The translations under genes and the position numbers were made by a program. A stretch of 64,000 nt of DNA, taken from NCBI GenBank assembly GCA_029882975.1, contig JAOUJW010000002.1, forward strand, positions 1 to 64,000. The letters are read 5' to 3'. Numbering within the stretch: the stretch's first letter is position 1; every line of letters starts with the position of its first letter. The notes below the pieces were generated by a model that saw only the letters and a list, made by a program, of their open reading frames with translations, was not told the origin of the DNA and ran no database searches. This stretch comes from Gammaproteobacteria bacterium (GTDB taxonomy: Bacteria; Pseudomonadota; Gammaproteobacteria; SZUA-152). Positions 10,997-21,858 of the stretch are shown piece after piece.

Positions 10997-11947
10997 ATGT
11001 ATAACCGCAGCATGGAGGAAACCTCGATTTACTATCAACCCACATACAAATCGGCTTATTGGCCCATGATTTTATTCGTTACCCATCAACCGAAACCAAA
11101 GTGCCTGCCTGTTCACAATCGGTTCGCCGGCAAAACAACAACGCCTCCGCCGTCCTTTTGCATCATCACGCTTGCTTACTGCTTACTTATTTTATGGTAT
11201 GCGATTGGATCAGCAACTATCGCCGCCGGCCCCAAAGCGCAAGAAACCGCTGTGTATGTTTTCAATGCCAACTACAGCGTAACAAAAGACGGACTCCCCA
11301 TCGCCAGTTCCAAGCGCAGTTTGACAAGAGTCGACACAAGCACATTTGAATTTACTTCAGAAACCAAGTCCGTGGGTGTTGCCAAGTTCTTTTCTGACGC
11401 CCATATTTATGAGCTCAGCCGCTGGAACATGGACAACGGCCGGATTAGACCGCAAAAATACCTGTACAAGAATCAAAGCAGTCAAAAAAAGCGTCTCGTC
11501 GAATTGGTGTTTGACTGGGATAAAAACATCATCACCAATATCATCAATGGTTCGCCATGGACAATGGCAATAGCACCTGATGTCAAAGACAAACTGTCTT
11601 ATCAAATCCAAATAACGCTTGATTTGAACAACCAATCCATTCCTAAAGAACTAAGCTATAAGGTTGCAGACGGCGGCAAAATCAAAACCTACCGCTTGCA
11701 AGTGCACGGCATCGAAGTCCTGGAAATCAATGGCCGGCAATACAATGCAATAAAACTAAGCAGAAAAAACAAGGATCGAATCACCACATTCTGGTGCGCT
11801 GTCAAACTCATGCATCTACCCGTAAAAATAACGCAACAACTTAAAGACGGCAGCGTGATCACCGCAACCATGGAAGAACTGTTGTCGTTCAAGCCGGTAC
11901 AACTACTACCACATAAAACTACCGCACCGGTAAAACTACAACAGTAA
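10997..11947 (+). CDS. DUF3108 domain protein
   Basis: 316 residues in the longest frame. The region from about residue 85 onward (FNANYSVTKDGLPIASSKRSL, YELSRWNMDNGRIRPQKYLY, a closing KLSRKNKDRITTFWCA segment) matches the beta-rich DUF3108 family, exported proteins commonly found next to purMN. A hydrophobic stretch at about residues 54-76 looks like a signal anchor, which leaves an oddly long 50-residue N-terminus. The true start may be the ATG at 11012 or 11066; none has a strong ribosome binding site. Function is unknown. Confidence 0.78.
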   Translation: MYNRSMEETSIYYQPTYKSAYWPMILFVTHQPKPKCLPVHNRFAGKTTTPPPSFCIITLAYCLLILWYAIGSATIAAGPKAQETAVYVFNANYSVTKDGLPIASSKRSLTRVDTSTFEFTSETKSVGVAKFFSDAHIYELSRWNMDNGRIRPQKYLYKNQSSQKKRLVELVFDWDKNIITNIINGSPWTMAIAPDVKDKLSYQIQITLDLNNQSIPKELSYKVADGGKIKTYRLQVHGIEVLEINGRQYNAIKLSRKNKDRITTFWCAVKLMHLPVKITQQLKDGSVITATMEELLSFKPVQLLPHKTTAPVKLQQ

Positions 11948-12050
11948 AACGTGAATAATTCCCTTTAAACAACACCACTTAGCCGTTATTGTTTAAGCAT
12001 GCTTTGGTCGTGCCTCACCCCAATGAATGCTAAAACAGGACATTTAAACC

Positions 12051-12302
12051 ATGACATCATTAAAAATTGTCGAACACCACAGGGAAGTAAATAGGGACAC
12101 AAAAGCCACACCCCATCTCACCAAGCGCGAAACAGAAATTCTGCATTGGCTGAGTCAAGGAAAAAGCTCACTGGAAATCAGCATCATCCTCAGCATCTGT
12201 GAAAGCACGGTAAAATTTCATGTAAACAACACCCTGGAAAAACTACAGGCATCCAACCGCACCCACGCGGTCGCCAAGGCTTTGAGGCAAAAACTGATTT
12301 GA
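12051..12302 (+). CDS. Orphan LuxR-type HTH DNA-binding protein
   Basis: 83 residues consisting almost entirely of a LuxR C-terminal helix-turn-helix (LTKRETEILHWLSQGKSS, then STVKFHVNNTLEKLQASNRT). The sequence is closest in feel to the DNA-binding half of acyl-homoserine-lactone receptors (NRTHAVAKAL ending) rather than to response regulators, but there is no autoinducer-binding or receiver domain. A short polar N-terminus of about 22 residues precedes the domain. An AGGAC sequence lies about 12 bases upstream of the ATG. It is convergent with dcd. The target is unknown; it could act alone like GerE or compete with a full-length LuxR protein. Confidence 0.85.
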   Translation: MTSLKIVEHHREVNRDTKATPHLTKRETEILHWLSQGKSSLEISIILSICESTVKFHVNNTLEKLQASNRTHAVAKALRQKLI

Positions 12303-12333
12303 GAATCTGTCGTAGTTGCCTCTGGAAACACCT

Positions 12334-12981
12334 TTAGTCGGTATTTTGAAGCTTCTTATTCACAGCTGCTGACGGACCTTTATTTGTCTGAGGATTGTGG
12401 TTGTCGGCACTGATGCGGCTGGCGATCGGACCGCTCTGATCACGATATTTCGCATCGCTACGCTTACGATAAGGCCGGTCCGCGACACCGGACATGGGTT
12501 CAAAACTGATGGCCCCAATACCCATTCCCGGCCGTAATGCTAAGGGTAATTTACCGGAGTTGAAAAATTCCAGCACGATATTACCACTCCAACCCGGATC
12601 AATACGGTGAGCGGTCACATGCACCATCAGCCCCAAGCGGGCCAAACTGGAACGACCGTCCAACCAACCCACAATATCATCGGGTAGCGTAACGGATTCC
12701 AGAGTGATCCCCAACGCCAATTCGCCGGGATGCAGGAAAAACGCCTGACCATCATCGATTATGATTTCGTCACTCATCACCTGCTCTATCGCCGCATCCA
12801 CTTCGGCCCGGCTTCCGCTCAAATCGATAAAGGGGATGCCATGGGAACTGAAATTGCGAAACCGCCTGCCTAAGCGCAGGTCCACACTGACACCGCTGAT
12901 GGCATTGTCGTCCGGCCTGGGGTCTACTTTTATCCGACCTTGCGCAAAAGCCGCAAGAATATCCCGATCACACAGTCTCAT
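12334..12981 (-). CDS. dcd: dCTP deaminase
   Basis: 215 residues. Dcd deaminates dCTP to dUTP, the main source of dTMP in gammaproteobacteria. Family segments include [35 protein letters not shown], the active-site loop [24 protein letters not shown] split over residues 128-151, and [17 protein letters not shown]. The final 25 residues (from about NHNPQTNKG) extend beyond the usual end near residue 190 and are polar and low in complexity. apbC lies 33 bases upstream on the same strand, the dcd-apbC pair known from Pseudomonas. Confidence 0.95.
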   Translation of the reverse strand: MRLCDRDILAAFAQGRIKVDPRPDDNAISGVSVDLRLGRRFRNFSSHGIPFIDLSGSRAEVDAAIEQVMSDEIIIDDGQAFFLHPGELALGITLESVTLPDDIVGWLDGRSSLARLGLMVHVTAHRIDPGWSGNIVLEFFNSGKLPLALRPGMGIGAISFEPMSGVADRPYRKRSDAKYRDQSGPIASRISADNHNPQTNKGPSAAVNKKLQNTD

Positions 12982-13014
12982 TTTTTACTCCGCCCGCGCT
13001 GCAGCGGGAAGCGA

Positions 13015-14106
13015 TCAATTATTTTGAATCACGATATTGGGGAATTTTGCGCTGAATTCCTTAGCCCTCAAGGACAATTTGGCCGCCATACGCCGGGCGA
13101 TTTCTCGATAGCTCCTGGCAATCGCCCCGTCAGGGTCAACGGCCACGGTGGGGCGGCCACTGTCCACTTCTTCTCGAATTTTAATATCCAAAGGCAGTGA
13201 ACCAATAAAATCCACCCCGTATTGATCCGACATACTCTGGCCGCCACCCTTACCAAAAATATGTTCCTCATGACCGCATTGACTGCAAATGTGAATACTC
13301 ATATTTTCCACAATGCCCAGCACATGGACATCCACTTTCTCAAACATTTTCAGCGCCTTTTTCGCATCCAGCAAGGCAATATCCTGCGGTGTTGTGACAA
13401 TAACGGCACCACTGACCGGAACTTTTTGCGCCAGAGTCAATTGAATATCACCCGTGCCCGGAGGTAAATCGATGATCAAATAATCAACATCTTTCCACTG
13501 AGTATCGTTAAGTAACTGCTCCAGTGCCTGGGTCACCATGGGCCCGCGCCAGATCATGGGAGTTTCCTCCTCGACCAGATAACCGATCGACATGGATTGA
13601 ATCCCATGTCCCACCAGAGGTTCCAGACTTTTCCCGTCCTTTGATTCCGGTTTCGCATTAACCCCCAGCATGCGAGGCTGACTGGGTCCATAAATATCCG
13701 CATCCAAAATACCCACGGTCGCCCCTTCGGCTGCCAGGGCACAGGCAAGATTGACGGCTGTAGTGGATTTGCCCACCCCGCCTTTACCGGACGCTATCGC
13801 GATAATGTTTTTTACGCCCGCTATGGGTTTTACCCCTTTTTGTGCGGTATGGGCCTCCACTTTGCTGGATATGGATATTTCCACTTGAGCCACACCTTCC
13901 AGCGCAGCCACTTTTTCTTTGAGCTGTGCCTCTAATTGCGCCACATGACCTGCTGCCGGAAAACCCAGCACAATTTCCACATTGACTTTGTCGCCATCTA
14001 TGGCAATGTTCTTCACACACTTGGCGGACACCAGGTCCTGCCCTAAACAGGGATCAATATATTGCTGAATTGCGGCATTTATCTGATCACGGGTTACACT
14101 TGCCAT
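13015..14106 (-). CDS. apbC: Iron-sulfur cluster carrier ApbC/Mrp
   Basis: 363 residues from ATG at 14106, which has AGGAG about 10 bases upstream; a longer frame to 14160 has no such site. The N-terminal MIP18-like (DUF59) domain covers about residues 5-80. The P-loop ATPase domain has the deviant Walker A GKGGVGKST, then DADIYGPSQPRMLG and DLPPGTGDIQLT. The CSQCGHEEHIFG segment holds the CxxC that binds a bridging 4Fe-4S cluster in the dimer. ApbC delivers clusters to apoproteins in the cytosol. It is divergent from metG. Confidence 0.95.
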   Translation of the reverse strand: MASVTRDQINAAIQQYIDPCLGQDLVSAKCVKNIAIDGDKVNVEIVLGFPAAGHVAQLEAQLKEKVAALEGVAQVEISISSKVEAHTAQKGVKPIAGVKNIIAIASGKGGVGKSTTAVNLACALAAEGATVGILDADIYGPSQPRMLGVNAKPESKDGKSLEPLVGHGIQSMSIGYLVEEETPMIWRGPMVTQALEQLLNDTQWKDVDYLIIDLPPGTGDIQLTLAQKVPVSGAVIVTTPQDIALLDAKKALKMFEKVDVHVLGIVENMSIHICSQCGHEEHIFGKGGGQSMSDQYGVDFIGSLPLDIKIREEVDSGRPTVAVDPDGAIARSYREIARRMAAKLSLRAKEFSAKFPNIVIQNN

Positions 14107-14306
14107 GGCAGTTTTACTCCTAGTTTGGTCAAGCCGACAGGCTTGGGATTCTGTGTTCATTCCAAAGATGACAACGTGAGGGCAAGTTTACACGATTTAA
14201 ACCCAATATCGTAATATTCTTGTATAATCATATATCTGGCACGGCAACAGCCGCAGCATTTGTATGCCATTATTACATTAACGCTCTGAAAAAAAAGACC
14301 AAAGCC

Positions 14307-16340
14307 ATGACTCCAAATTGCCGTAAAATCCTTGTCACCAGCGCATTACCCTACGCCAATGGCTCCATTCACCTGGGCCATATGGTGGAATACATCCAAA
14401 CCGATATCTGGGTGCGATTCCAGAAAATGCGCGGCCATGAATGCATTTATGTTTGCGCCGATGACGCTCACGGTACTCCCGTCATGCTGCGAGCTCAGGC
14501 TGAAGGCATCAGTCCGGAAACCTTGGTACAACGCATTGGCAAGGAACATATCAGCGATTTCAACGATTTCCATATCGCCTTTGATAATTTTCACAGTACC
14601 CACTCCGAGGAAAACCGCCAGCTGGCGGAGACTATCTACGAGCGCCTGCAGCAACGCGGCCACATTAGCCGTAAAACCATCAAACAGGCCTATGACCCGG
14701 AAAAACAAATGTTTCTACCGGATCGTTTTGTCAAAGGGACGTGTCCCAAATGCAAAACCGAAGACCAGTATGGCGACAATTGCGAAGCCTGTGGCGAAAC
14801 TTACTCTCCAATGGATTTAATCAACCCGGTGTCCGCTATTTCCGGTGCCACGCCGGTGGAAAAAGAATCAGAACACTTTTTCTTCAAGCTCAATGACTTC
14901 GAGCATATGTTGAAAAAGTGGACCCATGCGGGTCACCTGCAACCGGAAGTCGCCAATAAACTGGACGAATGGTTTGATGTGGGCCTGGCGGAATGGGATA
15001 TCTCCCGTGATAGCCCCTATTTTGGTTTTGAGATACCCGGCGCCCCCGGCAAGTATTTTTATGTGTGGCTGGACGCTCCCATGGGGTATTTCGCCAGCTT
15101 CAAAAACCTGTGCGATCGCCGTGAAGACCTGGACTTTGACGAGTACATGGACCCGGAAAGCATGACCGAGCTGTATCATTTTATTGGCAAAGATATTATC
15201 CGCTTTCATGCCTTATTCTGGCCTGCGGTATTGGCAGGCAGTGGCTTTCGCACTCCCAACGCCATTTATGCTCACGGCTTTCTCACCATTAATGGTCAAA
15301 AGATGTCCAAATCGCGCGGGACTTTTGTGAACGCCAGGGATTATTTAAACCATTTGAATCCTGAGTACTTGCGCTACTATTTTGCCGCCAAACTCAACAG
15401 CCGCATTGATGACCTGGATCTGAACTTTGACGATTTTGTCAATCGGGTCAATTCGGATCTGGTGGGAAAAATGGTCAACATCGCCAGCCGTTGCGCCAAA
15501 CTCATGAAGCGTTTCGATAACACCCTCTCCAGCCAGTGCAGCGAACCGACATTACTGCGACAGTTCACTGACAGCGCGGACCGTATCGCTGATTTTTACG
15601 ATCAAAGAGAATACGGCCACGCCATGCGCGAAATCATGGCCTTGGCGGATGCAGCCAATCAATACATCGACAAAATGGAACCTTGGGTTTTGGCAAAACA
15701 GGAAGGCCAGGAACAACATGTTCAGGACATTTGCAGCATGGGCATTAATTTGTTCAAAGTGCTCATGACCTACTTAAAACCGGTCCTACCGGCCATGGCG
15801 CACGAAGCAGAGTTGTTTCTCAATTGTGAAGCTTTGAGTTGGCACAACTACCACGTGCCTTTGCTGGATCACAAAATTAATAAATTCCAACCGCTCATGA
15901 CCCGAGTGGACCCGGCAAAGGTCGACGCAGTGCTGGCCGATACGCAAAAAAACGCTCAGGCCGGCACCGTGAAAAAAACCCCGGGAACCGCGACGGACGT
16001 GGACGCCATCGCGGAGACCATCCAATACGATGACTTCGCCAAAGTGGATTTACGCATTGCCAAGATTGTGGACGCTCAAAGTGTGCAAGGTGCCGACAAG
16101 CTATTGCAACTGACGCTGGATATAGGCGTGGAAACGCGTAATGTCTTTGCCGGAATTAAATCCGCCTACGATCCTAAAGACCTTATTGGTCAATATACCG
16201 TCATGGTAGCCAATTTGGCGCCACGCAAAATGCGCTTCGGCCTGTCCGAAGGCATGGTACTGGCCGCCGGTCCCGGCGGAAAAGACCTGTATATATTACA
16301 TCCGGATAGTGGTGCTAAGCCCGGAATGCGTGTTAAATAG
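14307..16340 (+). CDS. metG: Methionyl-tRNA synthetase
   Basis: 677 residues from ATG at 14307 ([10 protein letters not shown]); upstream in-frame codons lack homology. Class I synthetase: HIGH-type motif SIHLGH, zinc-binding knuckle [19 protein letters not shown] (about residues 146-164), KMSKS in [11 protein letters not shown]. The last 110 residues are the tRNA-binding EMAP-like domain ([38 protein letters not shown]) that dimerises the enzyme. A TATAAT at 14223-14228 could be a -10 element, but no matching -35 was seen. The rsx operon starts 63 bases downstream. Confidence 0.97.
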   Translation: MTPNCRKILVTSALPYANGSIHLGHMVEYIQTDIWVRFQKMRGHECIYVCADDAHGTPVMLRAQAEGISPETLVQRIGKEHISDFNDFHIAFDNFHSTHSEENRQLAETIYERLQQRGHISRKTIKQAYDPEKQMFLPDRFVKGTCPKCKTEDQYGDNCEACGETYSPMDLINPVSAISGATPVEKESEHFFFKLNDFEHMLKKWTHAGHLQPEVANKLDEWFDVGLAEWDISRDSPYFGFEIPGAPGKYFYVWLDAPMGYFASFKNLCDRREDLDFDEYMDPESMTELYHFIGKDIIRFHALFWPAVLAGSGFRTPNAIYAHGFLTINGQKMSKSRGTFVNARDYLNHLNPEYLRYYFAAKLNSRIDDLDLNFDDFVNRVNSDLVGKMVNIASRCAKLMKRFDNTLSSQCSEPTLLRQFTDSADRIADFYDQREYGHAMREIMALADAANQYIDKMEPWVLAKQEGQEQHVQDICSMGINLFKVLMTYLKPVLPAMAHEAELFLNCEALSWHNYHVPLLDHKINKFQPLMTRVDPAKVDAVLADTQKNAQAGTVKKTPGTATDVDAIAETIQYDDFAKVDLRIAKIVDAQSVQGADKLLQLTLDIGVETRNVFAGIKSAYDPKDLIGQYTVMVANLAPRKMRFGLSEGMVLAAGPGGKDLYILHPDSGAKPGMRVK

Positions 16341-16403
16341 CTTAACTTCCATTTAACAACACTTTTAACAACATTTCGATACAGGGCCAGACGACCCGAA
16401 AAC

Positions 16404-16979
16404 ATGAAAGAGTATGCATTAATACTGATCAGTACAGTGTTGGTTAATAATTTTGTTCTGGTGAAATTCCTGGGCTTATGCCCGTTTATGGGCGTCTCTC
16501 GTAAATTGGAAACCGCCACCGGCATGGCACTGGCAACCACTTTTGTACTGACACTGTCTTCGGCAACCAGTTATGTGGTCAATGAGTTTCTACTCATTCC
16601 GCTGGACCTTGAGTATTTGCGTACCATTACCTTTATATTAGTCATCGCGGTGGTGGTGCAATTTACGGAAATGTTTGTACACAAAACCAGCCCCTTGCTG
16701 TATCAGGTCTTAGGCATATTCCTACCCTTGATTACCACCAACTGCGCAGTGTTGGGTGTGGCTTTATTAAACATTCAGCAACAACACAGTTTTATGCAAT
16801 CCATTGTTTATGGTTTTGGTGCTGCGGTGGGCTTTTCTCTGGTGTTGATTTTGTTTGCGTCTATGCGCGAACGCATCACGGTATCGGATGTCCCCGAAGC
16901 ATTTAGGGGGCCGGCCATTGCACTGATCACGGCGGGACTCATGTCCTTAGCATTCATGGGTTTTTCAGGGCTGGATTGA
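16404..16979 (+). CDS. rsxA: Rnf/Rsx electron transport complex subunit A
   Basis: 191 residues, six transmembrane helices. Begins [20 protein letters not shown] with the family segment [15 protein letters not shown] and [17 protein letters not shown]. RnfA is an inner membrane subunit homologous to NqrE, with RnfE as its inverted-topology partner, and takes part in the membrane iron-sulfur/electron path. First gene of an rsxABCDGE operon with all junctions overlapping or within 2 bases. Confidence 0.96.
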   Translation: MKEYALILISTVLVNNFVLVKFLGLCPFMGVSRKLETATGMALATTFVLTLSSATSYVVNEFLLIPLDLEYLRTITFILVIAVVVQFTEMFVHKTSPLLYQVLGIFLPLITTNCAVLGVALLNIQQQHSFMQSIVYGFGAAVGFSLVLILFASMRERITVSDVPEAFRGPAIALITAGLMSLAFMGFSGLD

Positions 16980-17548
16980 TGTTGGCAGCGATACTGGCAT
17001 TGGGTGCGCTGGCGGTGGTTTTCGGACTGATACTGGGATATGCCGCCATTCGTTATAAGGTGGAAGGCGATCCACTGGTAGAAAAAATAGACGCCTTGCT
17101 ACCCCAAACCCAATGCGGCCAATGCACCTACCCCGGCTGCCGCCCCTATGCCAATGCCATTGCCAAAGGTGAGGCAGACATTAACCAATGCCCACCGGGC
17201 GGCGAGACCACTATTATTGCGTTAGCGGACCTCTTAGGCAAAGACCCTAAACCCCTGAACCCGGAAAATGGTGCAGAAAAACCGCCACGGGTTGCCATCA
17301 TTGACGAACAAGTGTGTATTGGCTGCACCCTGTGCATACAAGCCTGCCCGGTGGATGCTATTTTAGGCGCTGCCAAGCAAATGCACACTGTGATAGAAGA
17401 AGAGTGCACCGGCTGTGATTTGTGCGTGCCTCCGTGCCCGGTCGACTGCATCGACATGGTGGAAATTAACCCCAATCTGGAAACCTGGACCTGGAACTAT
17501 CCGGCCACCAGCAAAACCAAGCTTCAGTCCTCCGGAGGCAAACTATGA
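16979..17548 (+). CDS. rsxB: Rnf/Rsx electron transport complex subunit B
   Basis: 189 residues from the ATG in the TGATG overlap with rsxA (a TTG one codon earlier is less likely). One N-terminal membrane anchor is followed by a four-cysteine 4Fe-4S motif ([11 protein letters not shown], later NQCPPGG) and two ferredoxin clusters, [16 protein letters not shown] and [16 protein letters not shown]. RnfB passes electrons between the soluble donor and the complex. The last 30 residues form a short polar tail. The stop overlaps rsxC by 4 bases. Confidence 0.96.
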   Translation: MLAAILALGALAVVFGLILGYAAIRYKVEGDPLVEKIDALLPQTQCGQCTYPGCRPYANAIAKGEADINQCPPGGETTIIALADLLGKDPKPLNPENGAEKPPRVAIIDEQVCIGCTLCIQACPVDAILGAAKQMHTVIEEECTGCDLCVPPCPVDCIDMVEINPNLETWTWNYPATSKTKLQSSGGKL

Positions 17549-19200
17549 TCCGGCGTCTGTTTAATTTCCACGGCGGCGTGCATTTACGTCAACATAAAAC
17601 CGCCACCCTGGCCAAACCCATCAAAGATGCGGAACTGCCGCAACAACTGGTGTTACCCTTACAACAACACATTGGCCACGCAGCGGAACCCGTGGTCAAG
17701 GTAGGCGATTATGTATACCGCAACCAACTCATTGCGCGAGCGGTAAGCGGCATCAGCGCACCGGTGCACGCTCCCAGTTCCGGTAAGGTCATTGCGCTGG
17801 AACCTCGCCCGGTTCCACACCCGTCCGGCTTGCAAGCACCCTGCATCGTTATAGAAACAGATGGCAAAGACCAGGATCAACCACAATCCATAGAGCCGCT
17901 TAAGGTGGAGGATTTGTCACCACAACAATTGCGCGATCAAATCCATGCGGCGGGCATCGTCGGCCTGGGTGGCGCCGGTTTTCCCAGCTCCATCAAACTG
18001 GATCCCGATGAAAAAGTCGTGGATTTGCTGATCATTAACGGAGCGGAATGCGAACCCTATATCACCTGTGATGAAATGCTCATCCGCGAACACACAGAGG
18101 AAATCGTCCAAGGACTGATGATTATGCGCAAAGCGCTGCAGGCACAGCATTGCATCATTGCAGTGGAAAATAAAAAGGCCAAAGCACTGCTGTACCTGGA
18201 AGCCGTGCTCGAAGAAATGAGTCTGGATTTCGTAGAGCTGGTATCCGTACCCACAGTATATCCGGCAGGTGGTGAAAAGCAGCTGGTACAGGTCATCACC
18301 GGCAAGGAAGTCCCCAGCCAGGGATTGCCCTTGGACATCAATATTGTCTGTCACAATGTGGGAACCGCCTATGCGGTAGCCCGAGCCATCCACCACAACG
18401 AACCATTGACCTCGCGCATCATCACCGTTACCGGGAGTGTTGCCAAATCGCGCAATCTCCGGGTTCGCTTCGGTACGCCCATTGCCGAGCTGATCCAACA
18501 GTGCGGCGGTAACTGCAAAACCTTATCCAAAGTCATCATTGGCGGCCCTATGATGGGCATGGCGGTACACGACATTAATGCACCTGTGATCAAAACCAGC
18601 AATTGTATCCTGGCCATCTCTCTAATTAACGATGTACCGTTACCATCACGCCTGGATCAATCCTTACCTTGCATTCGTTGCGGTTTCTGCGCCGAAGCCT
18701 GTCCCATGAACCTGCTACCGCAACAATTGTATTGGTATGCCAAATCCAAAGATTTTGACAAAGTTCAGGATTACAACTTGTTTGATTGCATTGAATGCGG
18801 CTGCTGTGACTACGCTTGCCCCAGCCATATCCCTTTGGTGCACTACTACCGTTATGCCAAGACAGAAATTTGGAAACAAGAGCGCGAACAACAAAAATCA
18901 GACATTTCGCGGCAGCGCCATGAATTTCGCAATCTGCGCCTGGAACTGGAAAAGCAGGAAAAGGCCGCTCGACACAAACGCAAACAGCAAGCCATCAGCG
19001 GCAACACGACCGAGGACAAGAAAAAAGCTGCTATCCAAGCCGCCATGGAACGGGTTAAAGCCAAACGGGAACAAAGTTTAGTCCACGCAAAAAACACCGA
19101 AAATTTATCCGAAGAACAACAACGACTCATTGCCGAAGTGGACAAGCGTCGTTCCAATCCCGCATCGGGCAAACCAAAGCCACCGGAACAGGATACATGA
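17545..19200 (+). CDS. rsxC: Rnf/Rsx electron transport complex subunit C
   Basis: 551 residues. The N-terminal barrel-sandwich region begins [11 protein letters not shown]; the [13 protein letters not shown] segment and [13 protein letters not shown] form the FMN/NADH-binding part, as in NqrF/Nuo51-type proteins. Two 4Fe-4S motifs follow: [15 protein letters not shown] (about residues 377-391) and [17 protein letters not shown]. The C-terminal 120 residues are a Lys/Glu/Gln-rich coiled tail, shorter than the Ala-rich tail of the E. coli protein. RnfC is the cytoplasmic NAD(H)-reactive subunit. Confidence 0.96.
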   Translation: MIRRLFNFHGGVHLRQHKTATLAKPIKDAELPQQLVLPLQQHIGHAAEPVVKVGDYVYRNQLIARAVSGISAPVHAPSSGKVIALEPRPVPHPSGLQAPCIVIETDGKDQDQPQSIEPLKVEDLSPQQLRDQIHAAGIVGLGGAGFPSSIKLDPDEKVVDLLIINGAECEPYITCDEMLIREHTEEIVQGLMIMRKALQAQHCIIAVENKKAKALLYLEAVLEEMSLDFVELVSVPTVYPAGGEKQLVQVITGKEVPSQGLPLDINIVCHNVGTAYAVARAIHHNEPLTSRIITVTGSVAKSRNLRVRFGTPIAELIQQCGGNCKTLSKVIIGGPMMGMAVHDINAPVIKTSNCILAISLINDVPLPSRLDQSLPCIRCGFCAEACPMNLLPQQLYWYAKSKDFDKVQDYNLFDCIECGCCDYACPSHIPLVHYYRYAKTEIWKQEREQQKSDISRQRHEFRNLRLELEKQEKAARHKRKQQAISGNTTEDKKKAAIQAAMERVKAKREQSLVHAKNTENLSEEQQRLIAEVDKRRSNPASGKPKPPEQDT

Positions 19201-20237
19201 GACTAAAAACGCCCACATCACCGCATATTCACGCCAATGTTTTCGTCACCACGGTTATGCTGCGGGTGCTCACCGCCCTGCTCCCGGCTGTGATAGCTTA
19301 TGTGTGGTTTTTCGGCTGGGGTATTATCATTAATTTCCTTATTGCGGTAACCACAGGACTGGTAACCGAAGGACTGATGCTCAAAGCAAGGCAACGCCCC
19401 TTATTGCCATTTCTCAGTGACGGCAGCGTGGTGGTTACTGCCCTGTTGCTGGCTTTTTGCTTGCCTCCCCTAACCCCTTGGTGGATTACAGTAACCGGTA
19501 TGTCGTTTGCTATCGTCGTCGCCAAACATTTATACGGCGGCCTGGGATACAATCCTTTTAACCCGGCTATGGTGGGATATGTAGTATTGCTCATTTCCTT
19601 CCCCAAGGAAATGAGCACCTGGCTACCGCCTAACATTCTTAACGATCTACAGGTCGGATTCAGTGATACCCTAAGCGCCATTTTCACCGGAAAATTACCT
19701 TATTTCCTAACCATCGACACAGTGTCCATGGCCACACCCCTGGATGAAATCAAAACCCAAATCGGCCTGGGAGAAACCGTAGAGGAAACCGTTAACCACA
19801 GTGCCTTGTTTGGCGACTTTGGCGGGGTCGGTTGGGAATGGATTGGTAACTGGATATTTTTAGGTGGCGTGTGGCTAATTTACCGCAGAGTCATCACCTG
19901 GCACGTACCCGTTGCCATGTTGGGCAGCATATTTGCCATTGCCAGCATTTTTTTCCTGATGGACAGTGATCACTACACCTCACCCATGTTCCATCTGTTT
20001 AGCGGTGCCACTCTATTGGGTGCTTTTTTTATTGCTACCGACCCGGTAAGCGGCTGCACCACCAAAACCGGACAATTGATCTACGGTGCCGGTGTTGGGA
20101 TGCTGACTTATATAATTCGAGTCTGGGGCGGTTATCCTGACGGGGTGGGCTTTGCAATATTAATCATGAATATCGCCGCACCCACCATTGATTACTACAC
20201 TCAACCCCGAGTGTACGGCCACAGCAGGAGTGAGTGA
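19197..20237 (+). CDS. rsxD: Rnf/Rsx electron transport complex subunit D
   Basis: 346 residues with about nine transmembrane helices. Family segments: GLGYNPFNPAMVGYVVLL near the N-terminal third, HLFSGATLLGAFFIATDPVS (SGAT being the covalent flavin site of the family) and GAGVGMLTYIIRVWGGYPDG. RnfD carries a covalently bound FMN and is part of the membrane ion or electron channel. It starts within the rsxC stop (ATGA overlap). Confidence 0.96.
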   Translation: MRLKTPTSPHIHANVFVTTVMLRVLTALLPAVIAYVWFFGWGIIINFLIAVTTGLVTEGLMLKARQRPLLPFLSDGSVVVTALLLAFCLPPLTPWWITVTGMSFAIVVAKHLYGGLGYNPFNPAMVGYVVLLISFPKEMSTWLPPNILNDLQVGFSDTLSAIFTGKLPYFLTIDTVSMATPLDEIKTQIGLGETVEETVNHSALFGDFGGVGWEWIGNWIFLGGVWLIYRRVITWHVPVAMLGSIFAIASIFFLMDSDHYTSPMFHLFSGATLLGAFFIATDPVSGCTTKTGQLIYGAGVGMLTYIIRVWGGYPDGVGFAILIMNIAAPTIDYYTQPRVYGHSRSE

Positions 20238-20938
20238 TGCTGACGCAACATATGCTTCGCACTGCTGTGCTTCTGAGTTTCTTTGCAGTGATGGGTACAA
20301 CACTGGTGGCAGTAACCCACCAGAACACCAAAGAAAAAATCGCCGCTGTGGAGCGGGAAACTTTATTGCGCAAACTTCATGCAGTCATGCCCGAACACAA
20401 GCATGATAATGATCTATTTTCAGACCTGATTACCGTGAGTGCGCCAAAGTTTTTAGGCACTGAAAAACCACGAGCCATATACCGCGCCAGGCTCAAAGGA
20501 CAACCCACCGGCCTGATCCTGACACCCGTTGCCCCGGACGGTTATGGCGGTGACATCAAACTGCTGTTGGGCGTGGATTTTGACGGTCAAATTACCGGCG
20601 TACGTGTGCTGGACCATCGAGAAACCCCTGGTTTGGGAGACGGCATTGAAGAACGCCGCTCCCCATGGATATTTGCGTTTAACGGCAAAAGCCTGGAAAA
20701 CCCTACGACGCCTAAATGGAAAGTGCAACGGGACGGTGGTGAATTCGATCAGTTCACTGGTGCCACCATCTCCCCCAGAGCCATTGTGAAAGCGATCCAT
20801 AAGGCCTTGCAATACTATCGGCAAAATCGGGACTGGTTGTTTGAAAAAGATATGGGGCATGTGTTAACACCAGGCCCCATTCAATCCGATCCCTCATCCA
20901 ACCCACCCCAATCCAGCCCTTCAAGTTCAGGACCATAA
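20237..20938 (+). CDS. rsxG: Rnf/Rsx electron transport complex subunit G
   Basis: 233 residues from the ATG in the TGATG overlap with rsxD. One N-terminal membrane helix anchors a periplasmic FMN-binding domain. The motif [14 protein letters not shown] contains the Thr to which FMN is attached by a phosphoester, placed there by ApbE-type flavin transferase (not in this window). [13 protein letters not shown] and [10 protein letters not shown] are further family marks. The C-terminal tail is Pro/Ser-rich. Confidence 0.95.
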   Translation: MLTQHMLRTAVLLSFFAVMGTTLVAVTHQNTKEKIAAVERETLLRKLHAVMPEHKHDNDLFSDLITVSAPKFLGTEKPRAIYRARLKGQPTGLILTPVAPDGYGGDIKLLLGVDFDGQITGVRVLDHRETPGLGDGIEERRSPWIFAFNGKSLENPTTPKWKVQRDGGEFDQFTGATISPRAIVKAIHKALQYYRQNRDWLFEKDMGHVLTPGPIQSDPSSNPPQSSPSSSGP

Positions 20939-20940
20939 AC

Positions 20941-21657
20941 ATGAGCACAACCGACATGAGCACTTACAAAAAAATCGCTGCAGACGGTTTCTGGTATAAC
21001 AATCCCGGGTTAGTGCAATTACTGGGTCTGTGTCCTTTACTGGCCGTCTCCGGCACCGTCGTCAACGCCTTGGGGCTGGGGCTGGCCACCACCCTGGTAC
21101 TCATAGGCTCCAACGTCACGGTGTCCCTGATCCGTCACTGGGTCCGACCGGAGCTGCGCATCCCCGTGTTTGTCCTGGTCATAGCCTCCTTTGTAACCGC
21201 TGTGGAATTAAGCATGAAAGCTTATTTGCACGATTTGTTTTTAATCCTGGGCATATTCATTCCCCTGATCGTTACCAATTGCGCCATTATTGCTCGCGCC
21301 GAAGCCTTTGCCTCCAAAAATAATGCAGCCAAATCCTTTCTGGACGGCTTGACCATGGGCTTGGGATTCACTTTGGTACTGTTATGCCTGGGCGCCATAC
21401 GCGAAGCCCTGGGACAAGGCACCTTATTCGCCAATATGGATTTAATGCTGGGCGAAGGCGCCAAATGGATGACCATTACCTTGGTGGAGGATTATCGCGG
21501 TTTTTTGCTGGCCATATTACCACCTGGCGCGTTCTTGGGATTGGGTGCGCTTATAGCCATCAAAAATGTCATCGACAAACGCATAAGCGCCAACCAGAAG
21601 TCCCAACAATCAGTCGAATCTTTAGTAGAAAACTCAGATTTACCCCAAGCCCACTAA
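20941..21657 (+). CDS. rsxE: Rnf/Rsx electron transport complex subunit E
   Basis: 238 residues; an in-frame ATG five codons in is an alternative start. Six transmembrane helices, with the family marks [19 protein letters not shown] and [18 protein letters not shown], paralogous to RsxA. It is the last gene of the operon. In many gammaproteobacteria nth (endonuclease III) follows rsxE; here the next genes are type IV pilin genes and no nth is present. Confidence 0.96.
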   Translation: MSTTDMSTYKKIAADGFWYNNPGLVQLLGLCPLLAVSGTVVNALGLGLATTLVLIGSNVTVSLIRHWVRPELRIPVFVLVIASFVTAVELSMKAYLHDLFLILGIFIPLIVTNCAIIARAEAFASKNNAAKSFLDGLTMGLGFTLVLLCLGAIREALGQGTLFANMDLMLGEGAKWMTITLVEDYRGFLLAILPPGAFLGLGALIAIKNVIDKRISANQKSQQSVESLVENSDLPQAH

Positions 21658-21858
21658 TCTCATTTGAGTATATAGAAAAATCAATTGCGTAAATAGAACG
21701 ATCAACGGTGCTACTGGGGTGATTAACGGTAGTTTCTCGATGAAATCCACAACCGAATTTGATTATAATAGCCCTAAATAGAACGACAGCCGTCAAATAA
21801 CAATATTAACAATTTGGGAGGCAATCTCCCTAACGAATACGTTACCAAAGGAAGCAGG

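Noticed and set aside
17917-18498. 193-codon open frame antisense to rsxC
   Set aside because: Lies wholly inside a conserved gene with recognised motifs and has no ribosome binding site.
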